DNA of 6,576 nt, taken from assembly GCA_014382645.1 (NCBI GenBank), contig JACNJI010000368.1, positions 1-6,576 of the forward strand, read 5' to 3'. The number at the start of each line of letters is the position of its first letter. Position 1 is the first letter of the stretch. A program made the position numbers and the translations under genes. The stretch comes from Verrucomicrobiota bacterium. GTDB lineage: Bacteria; Verrucomicrobiota; Verrucomicrobiia; Opitutales; Seribacteraceae. Below the pieces are notes generated by a model that saw only the letters and a list, made by a program, of their open reading frames with translations, had not been told where the DNA came from and made no database searches. Below, piece after piece: positions 1 through 6,576 of the stretch.

Positions 1-34
1 GCCCACCATTCTTATTTTTTGCCGTCGGTGACCC

Positions 35-1069
35 TTGCAAATGCTTGCTATAAGCACACTCTGTTTTCCAACAGTTCTCTCGAGCCTCGGCTTGTTCGTC
101 GGTTGTGGCGGGGGCGACGATCCGTATTCATCGGGAGCCGGCGACGGGAGCGACAATTCCTCGGCTGAAGCCCTTCGGATTGCTTATAGCGACTGGCCCG
201 GATGGGTGGCATGGGAAATCGGCAGGCAAAAGGGTTTCTTCAAGGATGCCGGAGTAAAGGTCGAGTTCATTTGGCTTGATTACGTTCCATCTATGGACAG
301 CTTTGCGGCTGGCAAGGTGGATGCCGTTTGCATGACCAATGGAGACGCTCTCGTAACGGGAGCCACTGGCAAGAAAGGCATCGCTATTCTCATCAACGAC
401 TTCAGTAACGGCAACGATATGGTCGTGGCCAAGCAAGGTATTGATTCCGCAGCTGCTCTTAAGGGCAAGAAAATTGGGGTTGAAGTTGGCTTTGTGAGCC
501 ATCTCTTACTACTCAAGGCTTTGGAGAGCGCCGGACTCGCGGAGACGGACGTCACTCTCGTCAACGTACCAACCGACAAGACCGCCGAAACCTTGGCCAC
601 GGGTGACGTGGACGCCATTTCCGCTTGGCAACCGAATTCAGGACAGGCATTGAAATTAGTGGGTGGATCGAAGGCGATTTTTACGAGCGCCAACATTCCC
701 GGTATCATTTACGACCTTCTCTACGTCAGTCCTGAAAGTTTGGCTGCCCGTCGGGACGATTGGCAAAAAGTAGTCAAGGTTTGGTTCCAAATCGTCGATT
801 TCATGAACGATCCTGCGAACAAGGAGGAGGTCTTGGAAATCCTTAGTGCTCGCGTGCAGGTTAAACCCGAGGATTACGAACAGTTTCTCCAAGGCACCCG
901 TATTCTTACCCTTGCCGAAAACAAGGAACGCTTCAAGGATGCCGAGGGGCTCGACTCGGTGGTTGGTTCCAGTCGCATCGTGAACGATTTCAATGTGGCC
1001 CAAGACATCTACAAGACCAAGGAAAAAGTCGAGGACTACCTAGACTCGAGTTTCGTTGATTCCCTGTAA
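35..1069 (+). CDS. ABC transporter solute-binding lipoprotein, NMT1/NitT-TauT type (urea carboxylase-related subfamily)
   Basis: Periplasmic binding protein that would capture a small solute and deliver it to the permease encoded next. The N-terminus is a hydrophobic signal segment (residues 3-23) ending in a lipobox-like Phe-Val-Gly-Cys with Cys24 as the likely lipidated residue, followed by a Gly/Ser/Asp-rich linker (25-46). The NMT1/SsuA-like fold starts near residue 48 with YSDWPGW (51-57), then a two-lobe pattern: KGFF at 66-69, MTNGDAL at 100-106, GVEVGFVSH at 148-156 and AWQPN at 197-201. At 344 residues the length is normal. The start may be TTG at 35 or ATG at 41; an in-frame TGA at 29-31 rules out anything longer, and no clear ribosome binding site is seen. 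The signal peptide lacks basic residues before its core, which is odd. The match to the 'urea carboxylase-related' transporter is from memory; the ligand (nitrogenous or sulfonated) cannot be read from sequence. Confidence 0.9.
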   Translation: MQMLAISTLCFPTVLSSLGLFVGCGGGDDPYSSGAGDGSDNSSAEALRIAYSDWPGWVAWEIGRQKGFFKDAGVKVEFIWLDYVPSMDSFAAGKVDAVCMTNGDALVTGATGKKGIAILINDFSNGNDMVVAKQGIDSAAALKGKKIGVEVGFVSHLLLLKALESAGLAETDVTLVNVPTDKTAETLATGDVDAISAWQPNSGQALKLVGGSKAIFTSANIPGIIYDLLYVSPESLAARRDDWQKVVKVWFQIVDFMNDPANKEEVLEILSARVQVKPEDYEQFLQGTRILTLAENKERFKDAEGLDSVVGSSRIVNDFNVAQDIYKTKEKVEDYLDSSFVDSL

Positions 1070-1105
1070 GGACCGTTTGCCCGAACAGATCTCACAAAAC
1101 TTTTA

Positions 1106-2116
1106 ATGGATTGGTTCGCTATCGGGCGAGAGTTATCCCCTAAAGCTCGGGGAATCGTTACCCTCTGCTCCTTTCTGTTGCCTCTGGCGGTATGGTCGGC
1201 TTTCAGCTACCTGCCGTTCCTTTGGCATCCCTTGATGGAGGTAACTGAAAGTGGTGATTCCCGGTATTTTCGTCCGGGCATGACGGTAGAGCGGGAGGCA
1301 TTCCATCAAGAGAATGCTCGTCTTTCCTCAAAAGGTTCCGTTGTGGTCAAGGGGATTCCCGTAAACCCCGTTTACTTACCTGCTCCCCACGAGGTCGGGA
1401 AAGCCTTTTATACGGCTTTCGTTACCGAACCGCGCCTGCCGGGCGACCCTTGGCTGCATGAAAGTCTGTGGCATAGCATTCAAGTGATATTCTGGGGCTT
1501 TTTGCTTTCTTCGATAATCGGGGTTCCTCTGGGAATCCTGTGTGGGGCCTATTCACCCATTGCCCGTTTGTTCGAACCGTTCATCGATTTCGTTCGCTAC
1601 ATGCCTGCTCCCGCGTTCGGAGCCTTGGCGGTGGCGATCGTCGGCATTTACGATGGACCCAAGATAGCCATTATTTTCATCGGCACCTTCTTTCAGCAAG
1701 TGCTTGTGGTTGCAAACACGACACGCGGGCTCGATCGGGCCTTGGTGGAGGCTGCCCAAACTCTGGGAGCCGGAAAGCTGCAACTGCTGACTAGGGTTGC
1801 CTTGCCCGGGATTTTGCCCGACCTGTATCGTGATTTGCGCATCCTGTTGGGGTGGGCTTGGACATACCTTATCGTGGCCGAACTGGTTGGAGCGAAGACG
1901 GGGATCACCGCCTTTATCCACCAGCAAAGCAAGTACAAGGTGTACGAGAATGTTTACGCTGCAATCATCATGATTGGCCTTATCGGATTATTTGTGGATA
2001 TAATGTTGGGAGTCTTGGGTTCCCGACTGTTCCCTTGGGAAAAGGATTCCAAACCGGGTATTTTGGCATCCATTGCCAAAGCACTTGGTTTCGGGAAGGA
2101 GGCGAGTACGGCGTGA
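1106..2116 (+). CDS. ABC transporter permease, SsuC/TauC type with long first periplasmic loop
   Basis: Inner-membrane channel subunit of the importer, expected to work as a dimer. Six hydrophobic stretches are visible, near residues 17-39, 122-148, 166-182, 186-204, 245-264 and 283-305. The cytoplasmic EAA loop that docks on the ATPase spans 215-234 (EAAQTLGA then LP at 233-234). About 50 polar residues (40-89) lie between the first membrane segment and the YLPAPHEV motif (90-97); SsuC-type permeases usually have only a short link there. I recall this insert, with its WHP...VTE...GD...YF pattern, as typical of 'urea carboxylase-related' permeases, so it is probably a subfamily trait. The gene follows the binding protein by 36 bases. 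ATG at 1106 has no good Shine-Dalgarno sequence, but a later start would remove the first membrane segment. Its stop overlaps the ATPase start. Confidence 0.92.
   Translation: MDWFAIGRELSPKARGIVTLCSFLLPLAVWSAFSYLPFLWHPLMEVTESGDSRYFRPGMTVEREAFHQENARLSSKGSVVVKGIPVNPVYLPAPHEVGKAFYTAFVTEPRLPGDPWLHESLWHSIQVIFWGFLLSSIIGVPLGILCGAYSPIARLFEPFIDFVRYMPAPAFGALAVAIVGIYDGPKIAIIFIGTFFQQVLVVANTTRGLDRALVEAAQTLGAGKLQLLTRVALPGILPDLYRDLRILLGWAWTYLIVAELVGAKTGITAFIHQQSKYKVYENVYAAIIMIGLIGLFVDIMLGVLGSRLFPWEKDSKPGILASIAKALGFGKEASTA
2096..2102 (+). promoter_or_regulatory. Strong ribosome binding site for the ABC ATPase
   Basis: AAGGAGG lies ten bases before a GTG at 2113, inside the 3' end of the permease gene. This decides the start of the ATPase: the reading frame stays open much further upstream (to 1852), but that part overlaps the conserved permease and has no ATPase-like content. 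Confidence 0.8.
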
Positions 2117-3018
2117 GCACAGAAGAGCAACTGGTCGACTATCGTGAACAGACTCCCGAAGTAAAACGCTATTTCGAGGACCTTCTTTCCCGGGAAGTTG
2201 TTTTGAAGGTGGAGAAATTAGGGAAAATATTTGGCGAAGGGGTCGGGGCAACGGAGGCACTGCAAGATGTTTCCTTTAACGTGCATCACCGTGAGTTCGT
2301 CTCTATCGTGGGACCTTCCGGATGTGGAAAATCCACCTTGATTCGAATCTTGGCCGGTTTGGAAACCTCGACCTCGGGTTCGGCTATGCTGGACGGCGAG
2401 GAAATTCGGGGTCCGGGTTCGGGGCGCGGCATGGTCTTTCAAAGCTATACCTTGTTTCCGTGGCGCACGGTCGCGGGCAACGTGACCTTCGGCCCCGAAA
2501 TGATGGGGAAATCCAGCGAAGATGTGGAAAAAGAAGCGAATAAATGGCTTGAAATGGTTGGCCTCTCCGATTTCAAGAACCATTACCCGCACCAACTTTC
2601 GGGGGGGATGAAGCAACGTGTGGGCATTGCCAGAGCCTTGGCGAACCGACCACGCATCCTTCTTATGGACGAACCTTTTGGGGCCCTCGACGCACAGACG
2701 CGGGCTCTCATGCAGGCATATCTTTTGCAGATTTGGAGGCATGTGGACGTGACCATAATTTTTATCACCCATGATCTCGATGAGGCCATATATTTGTCTG
2801 ACCGGATTCTCGTTTTGGAAGCAAATCCGGGCCGTGTTGAGGAGTTCGTAAAAATACCTCTTGAGAGGCCACGTAAGCCTGACCAGTTTCTAGATCCTCG
2901 GTTTCTTGCGGTCCGTCATCGATTGGATGTCCTGATACACGGAGAATTTCCCGAAGAAGCCGATGATATTTCTTTTATCGGTGGCGTGGATCGATTTGCA
3001 GAAGTAGATGCTGATTGA
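2113..3018 (+). CDS. ABC transporter ATP-binding protein, SsuB/TauB/NrtD type
   Basis: Cytoplasmic ATPase that powers the importer. With the GTG start the protein is 301 residues. All motifs are intact: Walker [10 protein letters not shown] (67-75), Q-loop Gln110, signature LSGGMKQ (162-168), Walker B ILLMDEP (182-188), D-loop ALD (191-193) and switch His220. The run [12 protein letters not shown] (109-120) is typical of the nitrate/sulfonate/taurine ATPase branch. A polar N-terminal extension of about 28 residues precedes the core, and residues after about 245 form a family-typical tail without an obvious regulatory domain. GTG overlaps the permease stop as GTGA and follows a strong ribosome binding site, so the two proteins are probably translationally coupled. 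It ends 72 bases before the PspA-like gene. Confidence 0.95.
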   Translation: MSTEEQLVDYREQTPEVKRYFEDLLSREVVLKVEKLGKIFGEGVGATEALQDVSFNVHHREFVSIVGPSGCGKSTLIRILAGLETSTSGSAMLDGEEIRGPGSGRGMVFQSYTLFPWRTVAGNVTFGPEMMGKSSEDVEKEANKWLEMVGLSDFKNHYPHQLSGGMKQRVGIARALANRPRILLMDEPFGALDAQTRALMQAYLLQIWRHVDVTIIFITHDLDEAIYLSDRILVLEANPGRVEEFVKIPLERPRKPDQFLDPRFLAVRHRLDVLIHGEFPEEADDISFIGGVDRFAEVDAD

Positions 3019-3023
3019 CCGAA

Positions 3024-3053
3024 TGGACTTTTTAAATCTTAAGCATTTTTAAT
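3024..3053 (+). promoter_or_regulatory. Possible sigma70-type promoter before the pspA-like gene
   Basis: The 3019-3090 gap is clearly more AT-rich than the surrounding genes and is the second-longest stretch between genes after none longer in the window. It holds TTTAAT (3048-3053, five of six matches to the -10 consensus) with TGGACT (3024-3029, four of six to the -35) at an 18-base spacing. The heptamer TTTTTAA occurs twice, at 3029-3035 and 3046-3052. AT-rich DNA gives such matches by chance, so this is only a candidate; if real, PspA, AAA and the second binding protein could be transcribed apart from the importer. No hairpin with a T-tract that would make a convincing terminator was seen. 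Confidence 0.3.
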
Positions 3054-3077
3054 ACTCTAATTTCTCAATCTTCAACC

Positions 3078-3083
3078 AAAGGA
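3078..3083 (+). promoter_or_regulatory. Ribosome binding site for the pspA-like gene
   Basis: AAAGGA sits seven bases before ATG 3091. It supports the upstream ATG over the in-frame ATGs at codons 12 and 15, and so keeps the N-terminal amphipathic helix that PspA-family proteins use to bind membranes. Confidence 0.6.
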
Positions 3084-3090
3084 TAAGGCC

Positions 3091-3846
3091 ATGTTCAGGA
3101 GACTCTGGAATCTAATTAAAGGAATGCTAGGAATGGCGGTTTCGGCTGCTGAAGCATCAAACCCCGAAGCCTTGCTCGAGCTGGAAAAGGAAAACCTGCG
3201 CAAGCAAATCGCCCAGTACAACCAAGGCTTGGCTTCGCACGCCGCCTTGGTGGAACGCTTGATATCACAGATAGAAAGGGAAGAGAAACGCGAGAGAGAG
3301 CTCAAGGCCAAGGCGAGCGCCCACATTAAGGCGGGGAACAACGAACCGGCTGCTCGCTATGCTCTCTCCCTGCAGGAAGTCCGCAAGGAGCTCGAAGACA
3401 ACAGGCGGCAACTTGAGGACGCCGAAAAGACCTACAAGGACTTGACGAAGGCCAGAGACGTTACGATTCAGGAAGCAAAGAGAAAAATCGAGAGCCTCAA
3501 GTTCGGTATCCAGGACATGAAAATCCAAAAGGCTACTGCGGAACTGAGCGAAATGGCCACCGGCATGGTGTCCGAGCTGGGTGGAAGTGGTGAAACGCTC
3601 GACCGTCTTGAAGGAATCGTCCGAGAGCAGCGCGAAAAAGCAGCAGGGCGAGCTCGAGTGGCTCGGGACAGTGTGGATATGGCCGAGGTCAAACTCAAGG
3701 AATCCGAGGAAAACGCCTTGGCCGACATGGCTTTGGCCGACTTAGCAAGCGAACTTGGGGTAACCCTTGACGAGAAGACACCTGAGGCATCCGAAGCACC
3801 GGTGGAAGAAGAACCCGAGTCGGAATCCGAAAAGGCCGGAATGTAG
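3091..3846 (+). CDS. PspA/IM30 (Vipp1) family protein, ESCRT-III superfamily, with acidic C-terminal tail
   Basis: Predicted peripheral inner-membrane protein of 251 residues that would form long helical oligomers on stressed or curved membrane. The N-terminus (1-22: Phe-Arg-Arg-Leu-Trp-Asn-Leu-Ile-Lys...) is a short amphipathic helix, followed by NPEALLELE (24-32), which matches the PspA pattern where a helix break precedes the long hairpin. Residues 26-160 are almost continuous charged coiled coil without proline, then a Gly-rich break (GGSGE near 170) and more helix to about 221. The last 28 residues (224-251) are disordered and acidic: ten Asp/Glu against two Lys, with several prolines. 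Classical PspA ends near its last helix, so this tail is an addition, as in Vipp1, although Vipp1 tails differ in composition. No PspF, PspB or PspC is nearby; the neighbour is instead a AAA ATPase 22 bases downstream. The family call is from overall pattern and has not been checked by profile search. Confidence 0.85.
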   Translation: MFRRLWNLIKGMLGMAVSAAEASNPEALLELEKENLRKQIAQYNQGLASHAALVERLISQIEREEKRERELKAKASAHIKAGNNEPAARYALSLQEVRKELEDNRRQLEDAEKTYKDLTKARDVTIQEAKRKIESLKFGIQDMKIQKATAELSEMATGMVSELGGSGETLDRLEGIVREQREKAAGRARVARDSVDMAEVKLKESEENALADMALADLASELGVTLDEKTPEASEAPVEEEPESESEKAGM

Positions 3847-3868
3847 CCCGGGAGCGTGAGCTGGTAAA

Positions 3869-5545
3869 GTGGTTGACTCGGACGAAGCATGGATAGGCGA
3901 GCTGCGCTCTTCGTATAAGAGTGGAGCCCACAACCAGTTCATTCTTCACGGAAACGTTTACGATTCCTTTTTTACTCGTTCCGAGGAAAAGCTTTTGGGC
4001 TTGGTGCCCTTCATCTCTGAGGAAATTCTTTCGGGCTTCGATGCCATTCTTACTTACGATTTGGCCAAGGGGGTGCGCGTTCGAAAGGGTGGCGACGACT
4101 TGGCCAAGGTGACTAATCGTCCCGTTTCTTCGGAGGAGACCGTCCGATCACCTGCCGCGGCCCTCCGGGAACTGGATCGCCTTCTCCTCAGCGCGGTAAA
4201 CGTGGCTAGAATTCGAGGAGGTTCACCCTGCAAGGTTGCAGTCGTGATAGAGGACGCTCACTTGGTGGTTCCCTTTTCGGGCGGGCGTTCTCGTGATCAC
4301 GAGCTTTCACGTCTCGCCCTGACCTTGCGCAATTGGGCATCCGACACTGCTTTGCGTGAGCATCCTCTGGCGACGTTCTTGACCTGTGAGAACTTCAGCG
4401 ATCTTCATCCCCTAGTCTCTCGTAATCCACGCAGTCATACGGTGGAGGTTCCCTTGCCCGGTCCAAAGCTAATCGGCGAAGCCCTAGTTGCTTTTCGCAA
4501 ACGTTTTCCAAAAGCCTTCGGAAAGGAGCCGGAGGACCAATTAGCCGAACAACTCTCCGGTGTCGCCCTTGTTTCGGTGGAGGAAGCCGTACGTATGGCG
4601 AACTTGAGTGAGCGACCTATCGAGGGAGCGGACGTGGCCGAGCTGAAAAAATCTCTCATAGAGAATGATGCTCGCGACCTCATCGAGTTCATTCCGCCCA
4701 GCAAGAATTTTTCCAATATGGCCGGCTCTGAGGCCATTAAGAAATGGGTTTCGAAGGATTTGCAGAATTGGCGCGAAGGCCGTCTGCGGGCAGTTCCCAA
4801 GGGTTACTTGCTCTGCGGGCCCGTGGGAACGGGTAAGACCTTTCTGGCCGAGTGTATGGCTGGTGAAGCGGGGGTGCCGACCGTGGCTCTCAAGAATTTC
4901 CGCGAGCGATGGGTGGGTACTTCCGAGGGGAACTTGGAGAAGGTCTTTCGCATTCTAAGAGCACTCGGGCGCTGCATGGTGTTCGTGGACGAGGCGGATC
5001 AAGCCTTGGGACGTCGGGTGTCTGAAGGCGACGGAGGTCTTTCCGGCAGGCTTTATTCCATGATCGCAAAGGAAATGGGCAAGAATGAGAACCGAGGACG
5101 TATCGTCTGGATACTTGCCAGCAGTAGACCCGACCTGATCGAGGTAGACCTGAAACGTCCCGGTCGCGTGGACGTCAAAATACCCATTTTGCCAACTTCC
5201 TCCACCGCGGAGAGCATGGACCTTATTCGTGCTTTGCTGAAGCGCAACGATCTCATTTTGAGTGATGAGGAAGCTCAGTCTCTTGAGGAGAAGGCTCCCC
5301 TGTTGATGACTGCCGGAGCCGCCGAAGCCTTGGCCGCCAAAGTCATGCGGTTACAGGTGACCAGTGAACGCCAGACTGTTGAAGTCCTTGCCGATATGCT
5401 GGAGGATTATCAACCTTCGGTTCCCATGGAAGTCATCGAGTTTCAAATCGACCTAGCCGTTCGCGAAGCTACTGACATCGAGCTTGTCCCCGAATACTTT
5501 CAAAATCGCAGAAATACAAAACCTCATACCGAAACAGAATCATGA
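3869..5545 (+). CDS. Tandem-module AAA ATPase: degenerate first module, classical (Vps4/FtsH-like) second module
   Basis: Cytosolic ATPase of 558 residues, likely an oligomeric ring that pulls on or remodels a protein partner. Residues 1-255 look like a AAA module without Walker A: QFILHGNVYD (23-32), a Walker B-like VVIEDAH (125-131), a sensor-1-like strand ATFLTCEN (168-175) and a VEVPLPG strand (192-198). The second module is complete: Walker A GPVGTGKT (317-324), pore loop RWVG (347-350) followed by TSEGNLEKVF, Walker B VFVDEAD (371-377) and arginine fingers in KRPGR (Arg430, Arg433). Sensor 1 reads ASSRPD (417-422), where classical AAA proteins have an Asn at the Ser419 position. A helical lid with a GAAEAL sensor-2-like motif follows (483-488). 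No transmembrane segment, protease domain or sigma54 motif is present, so it is neither FtsH nor PspF. GTG 3869 is the only reasonable start (in-frame TGA at 3857); its ribosome binding site is weak. It overlaps the next gene as ATGA. Confidence 0.9.
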   Translation: MVDSDEAWIGELRSSYKSGAHNQFILHGNVYDSFFTRSEEKLLGLVPFISEEILSGFDAILTYDLAKGVRVRKGGDDLAKVTNRPVSSEETVRSPAAALRELDRLLLSAVNVARIRGGSPCKVAVVIEDAHLVVPFSGGRSRDHELSRLALTLRNWASDTALREHPLATFLTCENFSDLHPLVSRNPRSHTVEVPLPGPKLIGEALVAFRKRFPKAFGKEPEDQLAEQLSGVALVSVEEAVRMANLSERPIEGADVAELKKSLIENDARDLIEFIPPSKNFSNMAGSEAIKKWVSKDLQNWREGRLRAVPKGYLLCGPVGTGKTFLAECMAGEAGVPTVALKNFRERWVGTSEGNLEKVFRILRALGRCMVFVDEADQALGRRVSEGDGGLSGRLYSMIAKEMGKNENRGRIVWILASSRPDLIEVDLKRPGRVDVKIPILPTSSTAESMDLIRALLKRNDLILSDEEAQSLEEKAPLLMTAGAAEALAAKVMRLQVTSERQTVEVLADMLEDYQPSVPMEVIEFQIDLAVREATDIELVPEYFQNRRNTKPHTETES

Positions 5546-6576
5546 ATCGCGCAATCCATGTCTTCCTCTTATTTTTCCTCGCATTTGCCATGTCGGCTGG
5601 CGGAGTCTTTGGCCAGAAAGTCAACTACTCAGAGATCATCAAGCCCTTTAAAAACGATCCTGTTTTTAAAACCCAAAAGGGCGCGGTAAAGCCGGGGATT
5701 TTGCAAATGCCCTATATCACCTGGGCGGCCGATGGCGTAACCATCCATGCGAATGGTGGCGAGAGGCCCAATGCGGGATCAAAGCTTGGACGCGCAGCCG
5801 GCGCACCTGTAAAGTTGGAGCGAGTGGACGAGTTCGATAAGCAGCTCAAGGCCTATGTTTCCGGTGACAGTCCCTTCCTTCGTGGAACGATCGGCATGAT
5901 CAATCTTGCGGCAGAAGGTTTGACTGCCATCAGTCCTGATCTTGCCCCCATCGTATTCATGCAACTGAGTTGGAGTACGGGAGCCGACGGGTTCGTGGCG
6001 AAGGGAGTGAACAAGCTTTCTGACCTCAAGGGGAAGACTATCGTCGTGCAGCGCACGGGACCTCACATGGATTTGGTTAATGTGCTCCTGCAGGATGCGG
6101 GACTGACTTTGGCGGACGTGACGGTCAAGTACGTTGCGGACATCACTGAAAACCCCGACAACCCGGTCCCGGGCATTAATGATCCGGCTGGTGCTTTCCG
6201 GGCTGATTCGTCGGTAGATGGAGCTGCCGCGATTTACCCCGACATCCTCACGCTTACTGCAGGTGGAACAGTGGGTACCGGAGCCGAGGACAGCGTAAAG
6301 GGGGCGAAACCGATTCTTACCACTCGCACTGCTTCTAGAGTTATTGCGGATGTTTATGCGGTGCGTTCCGACTGGTTTGCCGCGAATCCCGATCGCGTCA
6401 AGTCAATCGCGAAGACTCTTCTAGAGGAGCAAAAATTCTTTCGGGACCATCTCGATAACGTAGGGAAGAAAAAGTCCGCGGACCAAGCGAAACTTCGTGA
6501 ATTCACGAACTTGTCCCGACCCTTGGAGGGTATTTTCCTACTTGACGAAGCGGCCGTAGAGGATTTTGTCATGTGG
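5542..6576 (+). CDS. Second ABC-type solute-binding protein, secreted, partial (3' end outside window)
   Basis: An open frame of 345 codons begins at ATG 5542, overlapping the AAA stop codon, and has no stop before the window ends, so the C-terminus is missing. Residues 1-24 are a signal peptide: Arg3, a Phe/Leu-rich core (7-17), and a likely signal peptidase I site after VFG (22-24); there is no lipobox Cys. The mature part resembles NMT1/NrtA-type binding proteins: YITWAADG (58-65), SPFLRGTIGMINLAAEG (110-126), LKGKTIVVQ (162-170), GTGAEDSVKGA (245-255) and IADVYAVRSDW (268-278). It belongs to a clearly different subfamily from the lipoprotein at the start of the window. I recall similar proteins annotated as nitrate or taurine transporter binding proteins, some beside OmpA-like or permease genes. 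Ligand unknown. No Shine-Dalgarno sequence is visible, so translation probably depends on coupling to the AAA gene. Confidence 0.85.
   Translation, partial: MNRAIHVFLLFFLAFAMSAGGVFGQKVNYSEIIKPFKNDPVFKTQKGAVKPGILQMPYITWAADGVTIHANGGERPNAGSKLGRAAGAPVKLERVDEFDKQLKAYVSGDSPFLRGTIGMINLAAEGLTAISPDLAPIVFMQLSWSTGADGFVAKGVNKLSDLKGKTIVVQRTGPHMDLVNVLLQDAGLTLADVTVKYVADITENPDNPVPGINDPAGAFRADSSVDGAAAIYPDILTLTAGGTVGTGAEDSVKGAKPILTTRTASRVIADVYAVRSDWFAANPDRVKSIAKTLLEEQKFFRDHLDNVGKKKSADQAKLREFTNLSRPLEGIFLLDEAAVEDFVMW

Noticed and set aside
280..708. Antisense open frame opposite the first binding protein
   Set aside because: A shadow of the conserved NMT1-type gene, with no motif of its own.
1852..2112. Upstream in-frame extension of the ABC ATPase (87 extra residues)
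   Set aside because: It overlaps the conserved C-terminal membrane part of the permease in another frame, has no ATPase-like content, and a strong ribosome binding site marks GTG 2113 as the start.
2218..2772. Antisense open frame of 184 codons opposite the ABC ATPase
   Set aside because: The + strand encodes every ABC ATPase motif here; the antisense product shows no recognisable motif and no start signal.
3031..3050. CTTAAG-centred inverted repeat followed by a T-run, as a terminator
   Set aside because: The arms are very short, AT-rich and imperfect, so a stable hairpin is unlikely.
3468..3890. Antisense open frame of 140 codons opposite the PspA-like gene
   Set aside because: Ser/Arg-rich low-complexity product expected as the mirror of a Glu/Ala/Lys-rich coiled coil; no ribosome binding site or family features.
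3869..5545. AAA gene as the sigma54 activator PspF or as FtsH
   Set aside because: There is no GAFTGA loop or HTH as in PspF, and no membrane segments or HExxH protease motif as in FtsH.

Overview
The window looks like one accessory operon, all on the + strand, from a Gram-negative bacterium of moderate GC content. Lipoprotein and secreted solute-binding proteins point to a periplasm. A Verrucomicrobiota or Planctomycetota host would fit the style of the genes, but that is an impression and no marker gene here settles it. Six protein genes fill almost the whole window. No RNA genes, insertion sequences, CRISPR arrays or integration signs were seen.

Layout. The first half (35-3018) is a complete ABC importer of the NitT/TauT/SsuABC class: a lipoprotein solute-binding protein, a membrane permease and an ATPase, with permease and ATPase overlapping by four bases (GTGA). 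The binding protein and permease most resemble, from memory, the transporter annotated as 'urea carboxylase-related', which in other genomes often lies near urea/guanidine carboxylation genes. No such enzyme is in this window. A short AT-rich gap (3019-3090) holds a weak promoter candidate. After it come a PspA/IM30 (ESCRT-III superfamily) membrane-remodelling protein (3091-3846) and a two-module AAA ATPase (3869-5545). The ATPase has a first module without a Walker A motif and a complete classical second module with an aromatic pore loop. Its stop codon overlaps (ATGA) the start of a second secreted solute-binding protein of a different subfamily (5542 onward), which runs off the window end.

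How they may work together. The tight packing suggests co-expression: an importer with two binding proteins, plus a PspA filament protein and a AAA motor at the inner membrane. The most interesting reading is that the AAA protein acts on the PspA polymer, as Vps4 acts on ESCRT-III, and that the pair protects or organises the membrane around the transporter. Family assignments rest on visible motifs. The functional link between the two halves is inference from gene order.
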